From Caenorhabditis remanei (lineage: Eukaryota; Nematoda; Chromadorea; Rhabditida; Rhabditidae), in assembly GCF_010183535.1 (NCBI RefSeq), contig NC_071331.1:18538001-18602000 (forward strand): a stretch of DNA of 64,000 nt, written 5' to 3'. The position numbers and the translations under genes were made by a program. The notes under the pieces were generated by a model. It had not been told where the DNA came from and searched no databases. It worked only from the letters and a program-made list of their open reading frames with translations. This document shows positions 31,585 through 44,500 of this stretch, piece after piece (positions within the stretch are counted from its first letter, which is position 1; each line of letters opens with the position of its first letter).

Positions 31585-34500
31585 TCAATTATTAGAGAAA
31601 CTCAAAGTAAATTTCTTCTTCAAAGCCATCAAACTAATGAAATTCTTCGATGAAACAATCAATTTCTGAGTCGAAGCATCATAAGAACTCTTTGACATAT
31701 CCAATGTAACAGAAGATCCGTCGAGTTTGAATCCAGAGAAGTTTGGAGCCGATGGATATCCGAGGATTTCAATTGTATCAAGAGTTGGTGGTTTTACGGC
31801 CTGAAACAATCTAGCTATGTATGTCCAGATGTCCAACTTACAGTAGAACAAGTCTCACAATTTCCAGAGAAGACTCCACCGACGATGGAAGAAGTGAATG
31901 AGAATTGCCAGTGAACTCTGAAAAAACGAGAGTGTGGATTTACAGACACACCGGCAGACTCACCTTGGATGTTGCTCAATGTCATCATTTGGAATCAAAT
32001 CATCTCCACCGTCGTAGTAGAGATCTCCCTGAAATGATCGATAAATTATGTATACAATAATCCAGAGACTTATGTACCGATGAAGCTGCATTCGTCTTGA
32101 CTGTAATCAAAACTTCAAATGGATTCAATCGAGAAGCCGTGGTTGTTGTCATGGCTGCTTGACGTGGAAGAATGAATCCACCTCTGACGAAAACTGGAGT
32201 CAGGGAGGAGAGTGGAGCATTGACGTCGTTGAATCCGGCAAACATCTTCTGACCGTAGGTTTCTGGTTGCAGGGAATACCAGGTGTCGGATGGGAAGTAG
32301 GCGTGTACCGTGGATTGACCCTGAAATGAAATTTTTAAATTGAGCACATTCAGTTGTTTGTAGTACATCTCATCATCCTCACCTGATACAAAGCTGGAGC
32401 AATCATCAATGCAGATCCCCACAAGAACTGTTCACTGATCTCAAGAGTCTCCTCATCTTTCGGGAATTCGAAGAACAGTGGACGGATTACGGTATGTCCG
32501 TAACGAGCAGCGTTGTAGTGAAGACTGGAATATTGGTGTATGGCATAGTTGTACGAAATGACATTTTCCGATATTCGGAATCGGAATGATAGAAAAACCC
32601 AGAATTCCGGAATTCCGAATGATTTGCAAAATTTGCAAGACAAGTCATTTTTTTAAACTGTTTTTAGTGATAAATGTAGTTTAAAACTACTTTTAAGGAC
32701 CAACACCGAAAAAGAAGTACTCTAGTCGTCTTTTAAACTCAAAAAATCCCTTTTAAAATCAAAAGTAAAAATTTTAATTTCTGGATTCCGGGAATCGGAA
32801 ACTCAAAAAACCGGAATCCGGAATTCGAGCCATTAATGAAAAAAAAAAACTCAGAATTTCAGAATTCCGAAGCCTTAAATCAGATTCCGGACAACTATGG
32901 TGTATGGGGCACTCAGATGAATGGAAAAGTTAAACGAAGCATATTTTCTATAATATTTTTTTTGGAAATTGTGAAACTGTAAACTTTTCGATTACAAACC
33001 TGTATAAATAAGGAAGATAGTAATATCTGAAACCAAGGGCAATCTTGGCTGCAGTGGCAACTGATGGCCAGACGGCTGGATCTTGGTCGGGCATTCCTTC
33101 GGAGTTATGGTCTCTGGAATTGATGGAAGAACATATTTACTGAAAGAAGACGGACAGACTCACCTTGAGAATGGAGAGAATGCTCCAAACTGATGCCATC
33201 TCAAACATAATTCCTCGTTACTCACTCCATTGAATCCACAGATATCTGATCCCACATAGGGAATTCCAAACATATTGAATTCCATCACTCCAATCACACT
33301 CGTCTGCAAATCCTCCCATCTTGCAGTGTTATCTCCCAACCAATGTCCACCGTATCTTCCAGACGAAGGGAATGTACTTCTCGAGATTACAGCTGATCTC
33401 TTTCCAGTCACTTGAGGGATTGCTTGATACGTGGCACGTGCTTCACTCCATCCGTAAAGATTCTTTGTGTCGTAGAAGTTTCTGGAACGACGGGCGGTCT
33501 TTCCGAGCATACAAAGAGTCTTCGAAAAGAGGTATTCGCCATCTCTTTGGTATACTGCTTGCGTTGGATATGGAGGTCTTTCGAGAGTGGAATCTGGTCC
33601 AGAGATCGGACACGATAACTTGGCACTGGCAAGTTGTTCCTCCATGGATGAGTAGGTTCCAGTGTCGAAGTTCGATGGTTCATTCATGTCAATCCACATT
33701 CCGTCGAAGGGAAGCTGAAATTGGAGTGCTCTCACTCACTAGGGAATGTTCTAGACGTAACCTGGCTTTTCAATTTGGCTCATATTCTATTCAGTTGTTC
33801 TAAAAATGCTGATTACGAATATGTAATCCAATTTTGCAGAACGTTTCATGGAGCCGAGATATGTGCATTTTAAGTCATTTCCATTGCAAAATTTCAATTT
33901 TCGAGAGACTCAAAATCATTTTTAGACCCAATTTTTCCCATTTTTTCTGGGTAATCCGTGTAAATAAAGGTTAAAAAAGCACATACAACGTTTTCTAATA
34001 AAAAAAAATTTCAGAAAAATATGTATCACTTTCATTTTTGACAGTTTGACAGTTGTATTTAAACTTAAAAAAAAAATTTAAACCAGAAAACGTTGCTAAT
34101 GTGTTTTTTCAACCTCTATTTACACCGTGCAAGGAAAAATGAGAAAAATTGGGTCTAAATTTGATTTTGAGGTTCTCGGAAAATGTGGTTTTGCAATGAA
34201 AATGACTTAAAATGCACATATCTTGGCTCACTGAAACGTTGTGCAAAATTGGATGACATATTCGGAATTACCGTGTGTAGAGGTACTTAATAGAATTTGA
34301 GCCAAATTGAAAAGCCGGGTTACGTTTGGAACTTTCCTTAGTCAGTCTATAGATAGAGCTCACTTGGCTTGGTAGCCAAAGAAGACTTTTTGTATTTTTT
34401 TTTTCTGTTTCAAGGTCTCTAAATTTCGAAAGAACGCTATAATTATCAATCAGCTCCAGGTTAGTCAAAAATCCAAATAAAACTAAAATACCGTCTTGTG

Positions 34501-37500
34501 GAACTGCGCAAACTCTCCAGCCCACCAATCATTCGTGTTACTCTTTGTATCCAAGAAATCTGGGAACGCTGTATTTCTCTCTGGCCACACATTTCCCAAC
34601 ATGACTCTCGTGTTCTTCGCCATCGGATACTGATCTTGAATGCTATGAGGAACTTGGTCATCACGGGCCCATTCGATGAACGAGGCGTCCTGGAAGAACA
34701 ATTATTGTTTGATTTGAGATTCTATTCGGATATAGACTTACAGCAGTGATTCCTCTCTGGAAAGAAGCGTAATCAACTTCAACGGCTGGATCGAAAATCA
34801 CAATTAAATGAAGTCCCTGAGCATGTAGTTGTTGAGTGTAGGCAGGAAATCCCGACCAGTTCTAGACAAAAATTATATTGTTTTTTTTTCAAAAAAAAAA
34901 ACTCACATCTCCCTCTGTGAAATCCTCATAATGATTCATGTAATCAATGTCAGCATACGGTACATCCAATGGAATTCCGGCTGCTTGATTTCTCGAGATG
35001 ACTGTTTTCATTGCATCCAAACTACCGTATCCCCATCGACACAACTGATATCCGAGTGCCCAGTAGGCAGGTAAGAATGGGAATCCGATGTGTTGAAGGT
35101 ATTGATTGACGACTTCTTCTGGAGTTGGTCCCGGGAAGAATGCCATATCAATTCGACCTCCGATTGTACGGTACTGTAGATGAGGTCCTGGACCAGTCAC
35201 CACTTCCTGAGCATTCGAATTCAAAATAAATACTCCGTGAGCCTTTCCATCTGCCTCAATACACATATAGAATGGATGGACTCCGTAGAGATTCTGTGTG
35301 GAGAGGGCGGAGCCTGAATCTGGTCCGATGTCACGGGCGAACATTGGCCACGTCGTGTAACGATCCAAGTTGTGCTGAAATTGAGAATTTTCAGAAAACC
35401 AAAACGGCTGTTTCCATTGCGGATTGGTTTTGGGAAAACTAAGAAAGTATGATAGGATTGTTCTGAAACAGTAGAAAAATTGAACAATTTTTGAAAGTTG
35501 CTGTTTCAAAATTTAGTAAAAAATGTTTCGGTTTCATGAGCCAATAATAAAAAGTTTTTACTTGAAGAAAAGTATTCAAAGAAACTGACTTTGAAACAGA
35601 GAAAATATAATCTACCATGTTTTTTCGGAAATGTTTTGTTTCAAAGGTACTACATGTTTGTTTATGGTTTCTATGTTTTTCGTTTTTCATCACTTATCAT
35701 ATCTCAAGAGTTTGAATCGTGTGGAATAGGAATGCACAATTAAAATGGATTACAATAAATCGGCGAAACTGTAAAAATATATGTCCAAACCAATCTACTG
35801 TTGGCAAGCCTAAATGTTTCCGAAAAACGTTCCCTTGAAGTACAACATGTTATGAAGTTTTAACTGTTTCAGAAGTTCAAGAAAGATAAATGAATAAAAG
35901 ATATTTGGTAATGCAGCTCTGTTAGAAAAAATTCCCCTTGTCCCATGAAGTAGATTTTTAATGAATCATGCATATTAAAAGTAGAGCTTTATTTTCGTAG
36001 TTGACTTTTTTGTACGAGAACTCCCTAGAGAGCTATGATCATTTGAAGACGCACTATTTTGCACTGAAACTAGTCGATTTGAGGGAGAAAGTACTTTGTC
36101 GATACGTAACTTGCTAAGGAGTGTCCGAACAAAAGAGTTGTCAACTACAAAAATGGAGTTATTCTCTTGGTCTGTTTGATCCATAAAAATTATTTTGTGG
36201 GACAGTTAGTTTCATCATGGCACACTCTCAAAGTTGGGCATTTTCAACTGAAAATGGTAAATTTTGAGATATTTTTGGCCGGTACTGCATGTTCCTCTAT
36301 TGGTATGAAAATACAGTTAAAAATGTTAACAGTTGCAAGGTTATAATGCAAAGTCCCTTGCAAGTTTTTGTAGAATTATTTGATTTGTGAAGCCTACCGT
36401 TCCCCTCCATCAAAAAGTTTCAAATTTCCATTCACAATCAGTCTAGACTTCAAAGATGAGTCTCCCTCAGAAATGTTTCCGTTCAGAATACCATTCTTCT
36501 TCACTTTTTCTATTCCCTTCTTCTTCTTTACCGTAATTTAATGCCCATGCGCAGTCGTCTCTACTAAAAGCCGGCTCAAAATCCAGTGTCCATCAGTTGG
36601 AGTGTCTCTATTTGCGTCTTCTCTCTGTCTCTCTCAGAGAGAGAGCATGCGCAAATGCGCGGTTACGGAGCAGCTTCAAAAAGCCTTATTCTGTATACAA
36701 ACACGTCCGCATTTCCCCCTTACACTTTTTCTCACCTTAATGTGCTTGTGCGTATGTTGGCTCTCGGTGCGTCGGCGGGGACGCAAAGTTTCAAGCCATT
36801 TTTTGCAACTTGATGCTGCCAGGCCGATGCGCCTGCCGAGCCGGAAGGGGAGGGCCACTGAGAAGGGAGGCGGAGCTTAGGAGCAAAAACCATGCGAGAG
36901 AGCTTTAGGTGACAGTTTATAAGGGTTGTGGGGGAGATGGAAGAAGGCATATTTCTTTCGATTTCAGTTTTCCATTTTATATTATTCAGCTTACAGTTTT
37001 TGGTGTAGAACACGGCAGTGATACAGTTTGAAATGCTCTATCTTCTGGTATAAAAACCATATTGACTATCTAAATTTCGAGCCTAAGCAAAACATCTCGA
37101 AGTTCCGATAGTACTTTTTGCTCAGCCTAGTTCCGTTTTCCAGAATCAAATTCTGTGATCTACAGTTGCCTAGGTGTCTCCAGCTAACTGTAGAAACCCT
37201 AGTCTTTTCCTCTTATCCTCTAGTCAAGCCTCTCTTGGGCTAAGCCGCCACAACTCAAACTACCGTACCTTCCTCATCTTTTTCCTTTCCCAACCTTCTA
37301 TTATTTCCAGAACCTACCCCACCCATCATGCTCTCAAAGCTGTTCACCACCTCTTGCCTCGTGGCCATCGCCCTCTCGACCGCCCAAGAAGATGACGTGT
37401 CCGTTCCAACCAAAGTTTCTTCCACGAAACGCCGTCAATATGTGGCAGCTCAACAACCGGCTGTTCCAGTCGTCGCCCCAGTTGGACAGTGTCCAGGTAA

Positions 37501-40500
37501 CTCAGTATCTCTCTCAACTCTCATTCCTAACAATGATTTCAGGAGGCCCATCACTCCCAATCGAATGTGACCCAAAGCGTCCATGGCCACAGTGTCCACC
37601 ACAATCCTACTGCTATGCCACCAACTCGGTCGACATCGGACCATATTTCTGTTGCCCAGTCTGGTCGACATACGGAGCCGCCTGGCGTCCAGCCACCCCA
37701 TTCTACAACTATGTTCCACCAGTCCCAGCCAACTGGCCAGATGTTGCCAAGGTAAGAGACATTCATAACCTAGAACCCTCTGGAGTCCAGTGAAAATTTC
37801 AGATGACCGCCAACTGGCCAGCCGCCGCCGTCAGTGTCCCAGTAAAGGCCCGCAAACCAACGAAATCCGACGGAGACAACGAAGAGGATCAACTTCCCGA
37901 TGGAATTTCCTCGTCGATCAACTCATGGGTTCAACGTCAAAAGTTGTAAACTCTCTCTCTGATATGTTGTCTGTAAATATTTGCTCTTTTCTTCTTCATA
38001 ACACTTCCGTCCCCTTCTATTTATTATTGAGCTTTCCGCTTCAACATCCTCGACTCTATTCGAAATAAATACATGTGATTTTGTATACAAAAAATTTGTT
38101 TCTGTTTCAAGTGACTTACAGTTAAAAAGTTGGATGACAATTGGCAGTGCGTAGTTGATATCATAAAACTAACTCAGCTCATATGGTCATTTGTACAAAC
38201 CGACGATAAAGCAACAGTATGTCCCTTTTTTGGTTTTAACTCCTGCTATCCGGATATCCGAACTAACCGATGCACGGACAGACAACCTAATTCCTTTATT
38301 CAATCAGCTAACTAATGCTAGTAGTGGAAGTTGCTTTCTGGACATCCGGACAAATGGTCCGATCTACACTTCCTACTACTTGTGTTTCGAGTATTCGAGA
38401 CATTCGGACAAACCGACAAACCGACAGAGTAATATATAGGCTATCAATTTGAGCAGCTCAACTCATTCATTCCAGCAACTTCTGGACATCTGGACACACA
38501 GAGACCCGTTCGAACTAACCTTCATCTTCTTGTGAATATGATCTCCAAAACCAAAGATATTCTTGGTTGGTAGATATGTGCCGATTTGAATAAACTTGTC
38601 AGCGAACTGCATTCCTCCTGGAAAAGTGAAATTTAAAATGAAAATTACTGTTTCGAGAAACACCAATAACTTTTACTTATCTCGATCACTATAATTTTAC
38701 TATGATAATTTAATATTTCACCAAAATCTCAAATAAATTTCTAAACTGAATTTTCTAATAGTAAAACCAACCAATACTCGTATCCCACAGAGCGATTCCA
38801 GTACTTGCTCTCGTCACTTTAAAACTGAAAATATCAGAAGACCCGATATTTCCAGATGTGAATTTCAGAGATTCAGTAGATGTTGATGGCTTCTTTGGAA
38901 TGTTCACCGGGGGAACATATCTATCGTCATTTCCAATTGTGAGCAGAAGAGTTGCTCCGTTTGTTGAGTATTTCACGTTGAGTGGAGAGATGTTATCGCC
39001 AAATGGATTTTCTGAAATGTGAAAAGTTTGGATTTCGGGGAAAGATTTTATTTTTTTCCAACTTATGCATTGGTATTTTTTGTTGTTTGAATGATTTTCA
39101 GTTTTAATTGAAACAGGAAAAATGGAAAAATGATGAAGGAATTTTCACAGGCACTGATTCAGAAGTTAGGAGAAATAGCAAATAATTTGAACCTGTTTTT
39201 ATATTTCTTTTTGTATTTCTTTCTAGTCAAGTATTCCGTGAAACCAAGCCTGAATGTTGAGTCTTAAAACAGAATAGTTGTGTTTTTGAGACCAATTAAA
39301 AAAAAATTCTCTGTTCCAAAGATATCTGATAGAGCCAAACCAAGTCTCAGCTTTTATTAACATGTGTATATGTGGAAGTTGGTTTTCAAAAAAAATCATG
39401 AAAGGACAGTAGTTTTTTATAGTTCTTTGAAGTTTTTGTATTTAATTTCTTATTTATGACATGTCAAACTCAAACCTAGAACCTCTCTACCGATAAATTG
39501 TTTGAATCTAACCTTCAAGTCTTTCCAGAATTCATTATAAAGAACTTTCTAGTGTTGAAACAATCCCTTTTAAAACAACATTTCCGTCAATTCCATTCTC
39601 TCGTCTATTCAAAACTCTCTTCTGAAACAGTAACTTTCTCTCCAGATTCCATTCTTGCTCTTTCCATCTTTCCCCCATTCCCACCCATCCTCTGTTCAAG
39701 TACACTGGTCACTTTTTTCTTCTTTGCCGACCAAAAAAATGGAGCACTTGAGAAGTAGGCACTCCCTGTGATTGTCATAAACTATGTGTACACTTTTCGA
39801 TCTTTGATTTGCATGGAAAAGGCGAAAAAAAAAGAGAGAGAGAGGGGAGTTGACGTCAACAATACACAAACTACATTTTGGAAAATTACAGTTTCAAGGA
39901 AATGAGATCATCAGAATCACTTTGAGAATTTCACTATTGCGGGCATATTTAGCATTTACAGTATTGTCCGTTTTCAGTTGAAATTGTCAAACTTTGAGAG
40001 TGTTTCATGGTAATTCTGATTGTCCCATCGAGTAGATTTTAAAAGAATTATAAAGATTAAAAGTAGAGCTTCATTTTTGTAGTTGACAACTTTTTTGTGC
40101 GGGCACTCCCTAAAGAGTTATGGTCATTTTAAGGGGACAGCTCAAAAATCTCATAATTTTCACTAAAATTGGCGATTTGAGGGAGAAATTACTTTGTCGA
40201 TATAAAACTTGTTAGGGAGTGCCCGTACAGAAAAGTTGTCAACTACAAAAATGAAGCTCTACTTTTGATCTGTATATTTCTTTCAAAATCTACTCGATGG
40301 GACAATCAGAATTACCATGAAACACTCTCAAAATTGGACAATTTCATCTGAAAACGGCCGAAGTGCGTATCTTTTTGCAGAGTACTGTATAATGTACTGT
40401 TTAAATGAAATCATTCAAACAAAGGAATGCAATTAACAGTTTCTTTTCAAACCTGTTTATTTCGGAAACTCACTTGTCTTGGCTGCCAACACAAAGGAAT

Positions 40501-41148
40501 TGGTTCCAGTCGATTGCACAGTGAATCCGGATTCAGTTGGGTAATAACACCATGGAGTTCCGACTGGAGAGCCACTCTGAAAGGATTACTGTAGATCTGG
40601 AATAAACTGATGATAACTCCTAACAATTTAAAGCGCATTTTCAAAATAGTTATAAAATGAAATATTTTGCTGTTTCAATAGTTTCGGAAGTGAATCGAAA
40701 AAACCTTCTTCTGCTGTTGCCATTAAATGCGTATCAATGTCCTGTGAGGATTACTGTAGTCAGGGAAATTTGAATTATTGAATTTCAGTTCTTACAACTG
40801 CGGTCCACCGAAATTCCCTTGAAAAATATTTCTTTTCTCTGATTCTCTCAATTTCGCACACAATTTCCTTCGGTTTCGGTAGAGCGCGGTTGTAAGAAGC
40901 GCGCCGTGCTAATATCTATTAGTCATACAAAAATGTTGCAAACTCGCTCCACCGAACTCTCTTCGTATTCTCAATAGAGCGTACTTCCTTACCGGTGCTT
41001 CTGTCCAAATACAACCTCTCGACTGACATGAATCTTGTGAAGCTCCGGGTTCAGGATAACAATCGACTCGTTTACTGACATCAACAGTTTGACAATTTAA
41101 GACTTGAAAGAGGACAAAAAGGAGATAAACTCCTTTTTGAATGGTCAT
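31585..41148 (-). CDS. aagr-1: GH31 acid alpha-glucosidase related protein
   Basis: Fourteen exons: 41148-40993, 40576-40474, 39011-38772, 38617-38520, 35374-34907, 34861-34742, 34689-34492, 33714-33164, 33113-33000, 32524-32383, 32320-32078, 32028-31964, 31917-31842, 31800-31585. All join in frame to 929 residues. Order: signal peptide, P-type trefoil domain (six cysteines, ending PWCYYP), N-terminal GH31 beta domain, (beta/alpha)8 barrel with the nucleophile motif WIDMNEPSN and the acid/base motif GDNTARW, and C-terminal beta domains. GH31 enzymes of this type hydrolyse alpha-1,4/1,6-glucosidic bonds in lysosome or gut. Introns 1, 2, 4 and 7 carry repeats and several 21U-RNA-type CTGTTTCA motifs; intron 4 contains a gene on the other strand. 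Confidence 0.92.
33736..34350. repeat. Foldback element in aagr-1 intron 7
   Basis: Two arms of about 270 bases run in inverted order: GGCTTTTCAATTTGGCTCA, ATGTGCATTTTAAGTCATTT and GACCCAATTTTTC on the left, and the complementary blocks on the right ending near TTAGTCAGT. There is no coding capacity, and the family is unrelated to the other foldback elements here. Confidence 0.75.
35938..36289. mobile_element. Foldback element, truncated copy
   Basis: It contains AAAGTAGAGCTT, GTAGTTGAC and GAACTCCCTAGAGAG in inverted arms and ends on the right with CCGGTACTGCA. The left terminus is missing. It belongs to the same variant as 39958-40389. Confidence 0.65.
37328..37949 (+). CDS. Secreted cysteine-rich protein nested in aagr-1 intron 4
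   Basis: Three exons (37328-37496, 37543-37751, 37803-37949) encode 174 residues. A signal peptide (LFTTSCLVAIALSTAQ) is followed by a propeptide-like segment with KRRQ, then a compact cysteine-rich region (CPGG..IECDPKRPWPQCPPQ, SYCYATN, GPYFCCP) rich in Trp, Pro and Tyr, and a disordered tail. The cysteine spacing recalls lustrin/EB-type nematode extracellular modules, but I cannot name the family. It lies on the strand opposite to aagr-1, inside the 3.1-kb intron between exons 4 and 5. A TATTTCCAG acceptor lies 18 bases upstream of the start, and codon use (many C-ending codons) suggests high expression. Confidence 0.8.
39958..40389. mobile_element. Foldback element, complete copy
   Basis: It starts TACAGTATTGTCCG and ends AGAGTACTGTA, with arms containing TTTTCAGTTG, CACTCTCAAA, CATCGAGTAGATTTT and GTAGTTGACAAC in inverted order. 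The TA flanks fit a Tc1/mariner-type target site. It lies in aagr-1 intron 2. Confidence 0.75.
40785..40912. repeat. MITE family A, copy 4
   Basis: It carries CTTACAACTGCGGTCCACCG on the left and TAGAGCGCGGTTGTAAGAAG with GCGCCGTGCTAA on the right, inside intron 1 of aagr-1. Confidence 0.85.
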
Positions 41149-41591
41149 TACTGGAAAGATTTTCAGATTTTCAGTAGAAAATGATATAAAAATAAAAAAG
41201 TGTCCAAAATGAAAGAGTCTAGTAGCATTGAAAAAGTGAAAATGTGCATTGAAATGCCGAATGCACGTGTTTCTTTTGATAAGAGAAGAGATTCCTCTCT
41301 CTTATCTTCTAATTAATATCACCGAGTCCACAAATTGTTTTCTGGTCAGAATTTTGACAAGAAATTGACATAAGCGAGAAATTCATTGCGAACACATTTT
41401 GGGCAATAAAAAAAATCTTTACCGGTCATTTAACAAAAAAATGGATTGGATTCAAAGGGGGAAAAAGGGAAAACCATAAATATTATAATAGTGAAGTGGA
41501 ACAAAAACTGAAAAAAAGCGTGGGAGATAACAGGGGAATTCTGAAAATTTCGAGAATTTTCAGCTATTTCTAAAAATAACAACAAAAAGAT
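41149..41591. other. Gap between aagr-1 and the next minus-strand gene
   Basis: No gene is seen. The DNA is AT-rich with TTATC-type sites near 41310, and presumably holds the aagr-1 promoter. Confidence 0.35.
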
Positions 41592-44500
41592 TCACATGAA
41601 ACTGTCATATTCTTCGTCGACGTCATCATTCCGAAGTCCTGTCTCAACAACTCCATTTTCTCTGAATAAACTCTTATCAGCCGCCTCGATTCGACTTTTC
41701 GTCAGAAGTGAAGCATTTCTCATTTGTTCTCTTCGTTCATTTCCGAATTCTTCTAGACATTTTAATTTGATTCGACTCTGTTCCCATTCTTTTCTGCAAA
41801 TTCGTCGTTGTCGTTGTTGGTGGGATTGACATTGATGGCATAAGGATGATTTGGGATGGTGATATCTGGAAGAATAAAAAATTCGAAATAAATTACCATT
41901 CGAATATTTGTTTTGCTTTGTACAAAGCTTTGTTGGGAGAACGGGAATTTGAGAGAAAAAGAACTACGGGAAATCTGTAGTGTTTTGAGATGAATTCGGA
42001 GCATTTTGAGACAAAAATTATGAAAAATAAGGGAACTTTGCGCCGAATATACGTGGAATAGCTTACTTTCGGAGTAAAAGTGATGGAAATAAAGAAGTTT
42101 TGTTTGTTTTCACGAACATTCGATTTTGATGACACTTTTTTGTTGGAATTTTCGAGAAATCAAGTCAAAATAGACATTTTGAGTGAAAACTATGATTTTG
42201 AGGTGGATATTTCGAAAAAAAAAACATGTTTTTGATAAATTTTAGACTAAATTTACGGAATCGATTGAAAATTGAGTTTTTTTTTTGACAAAAACCCTCA
42301 GACTTTTGCAATCTAAATCTGAAACCCGAAGATTCTATTTCAAAAAGTATCTAGGATCATTCGGATTGACTCGTGGGGGCGGTCTCGGGAACGAATTCAT
42401 ATAATCCAGGTATTCCTGATCGACTTCCCGATAAAATAAAATATTTTGAGTTTTCGTTTCATATAAAAATGAAAAAAAAAACTAACGGTTCTGGGAACTT
42501 GGCATCGTAATCTCTTTCATCTTCTGTCCAAATATAATCCTCATTTCGTCCGACTTCTCTAATCTCGAAACATGACTGTTGATCACTGTTTTCTTCCAGA
42601 TTCGACACGATTTGTTTCCTCCATTCTTGGAGTTTTTCCTCTCGGATTTCGTCCAGATTTCGGATCTGAAAATAGGAAGTTTTATTATCGATTCTAAGGA
42701 ATTCCCAAAATCCTAAAAACCAATAAATCTACAGTACCACTCAAAAGTGTATTAAGTTTCGCCTTTTTCAGTTGAAAATTCCCAACTTTGAAAGTGTGTT
42801 ATGGTAATTCTGATTGTCCCAAAACAGTGCGATTTTTGAACTGCCGTCTTAAAATAACCATAACTCTCTAGGATGTTCTCGTACAAAAAAGTTATCAACT
42901 ACAAAAATGAAGCTCTATCCTTGGTCTGTTTGATCCAGAAAAATTTATCTTGTGTGACAGTTAGTTTTACTATGACACCCTCTAAAAGTTGGGCATTTTC
43001 AACTGAAAAAGCAAAACTTAATATACTTTTAAGCGGTATTGTATAATCTTGTCTCACCTTGACAGCCTCAACTCTCTTCCGATATTGCTGCTCAGCCAAC
43101 TCATTCTTCTTCTTCATTCCTTCAATTTCTTCGATTCCCTTCCGATTAATCGAATGAAGCATTGTTGTGTAATGAAGACATCGTCGTTCTTCTGCTTCTT
43201 TTTTCAGCAAATCCCGTCGATCACTCTCTCTGATTTCCCATTCTTTCGGCTCTTTCTTCACTTTCTTTCTTCCTATTCTTCTCTCCGTTTTCGGGATTTC
43301 CTCTGGTTTCGAAATCTCTACATCCATATGGCAGTTTGCACAATTCTTCATGATCGTCTTCCTTTGCTCCGCCTCATTCATAACCCGATTCCTTATTCGT
43401 GCCGACAAGAATCTCTCCGTTTGAACGGGTTGTGTCTTCCGTAATTCAACCGATTCCATCTTTTTCGTCAATATCCGATCCACCCAATCGTATTTTTCCC
43501 CGAATCCTATATATTCTGTTTCCATGCTTTCCGGTGGTTTTTCCACTGGTTTCTCTACATCTTTCCGATTGAGAATCGTGGAAAGTCTAGTGGAATCCTT
43601 GTCGATTCCCTCCCAAATCTTCTGAATCTTCTCCTGAACTTCTTTCCGTGTCCGCTTCTTCCGTTTCTCTTTGAACACCACGGGTTTTCGCTTCGGTGTC
43701 GGTGCTCCTCGTATATTTTCATCACCGTCATCACCAAGGTCCAGAGGGCGGCGGAGACCTGAAAATGGTAGAATCTGCAGAATTATCTCATGTTATTTTG
43801 AATTTTGATTCCGGATTTCGAAAATTTTATTCCGGATTCCGGAAAATGAAAATTTTCACTCCATACAACAGTAGCTAACAATTAAAGTTTTCAATCCCCC
43901 TCCTAACGTTTCCTTTTCGTCTCACCTGTCCTCACTAATCCACTCATTTTTGGTGTCGACGTTGCTGATGGCTCAAAACTCGCATTCATCTGAAACGTAT
44001 CATCTTCTTCATCATCTTTCAATGGATGTCGAAATGCAGAAATATGTCCGAAATTCGTCATGGGAGCCCTCCGACGAGGTGTCTTCACTTTCGGTTCCGC
44101 CGCCGGGATTTTCGGATACACTTTTTTGATTTCAGAAGTTGACGATAGAGTGGGAGTACTTGTAGCCATCGGTCGTATTGTATTCGGAATTTTCGGTGTT
44201 TTTAGAATAGGAGATGGAGCAGAGAATGAGGAGGAGGTAGGGATATCAGTCTTCCGACATGCAATCGTCGATTTGAACATTTCTAAATCTTTTTTCTGTT
44301 TGTCAATTATCAAATCTTTCGCCGCCAGATTCCGCTGATGTTCATCCTCTTTTTTCTTCGCCTGAACATGAAAAACAGTTTATTTTTAAGCAAGACTTTG
44401 ACTCACATCCTTCTGAAATTCGGTTTGTAACCTCATAACCTTTCGTTTCTCGTTCTCCAGTTGATCCCTAAGCATCAGAACATCACCAGATGGAGTCGCT

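Larger units (their letters stand above)
34400..40720. promoter_or_regulatory. Cluster of 21U-RNA (piRNA) promoter-like CTGTTTCA motifs
   Basis: Exact CTGTTTCA occurs on the plus strand at 34405, 35501, 35864, 38102 and 40670, and on the minus strand at 35464-35471, 35592-35599, 39109-39116 and 39623-39630. About 37-41 bases downstream a YRNT site is present for seven of the nine (for example T at 34450, 35545, 38148). From established work on Caenorhabditis, this core plus YRNT spacing marks type I 21U-RNA loci, which lie mainly on chromosome IV in AT-rich introns and intergenic DNA. This is inference from motif and spacing only. Confidence 0.5.
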
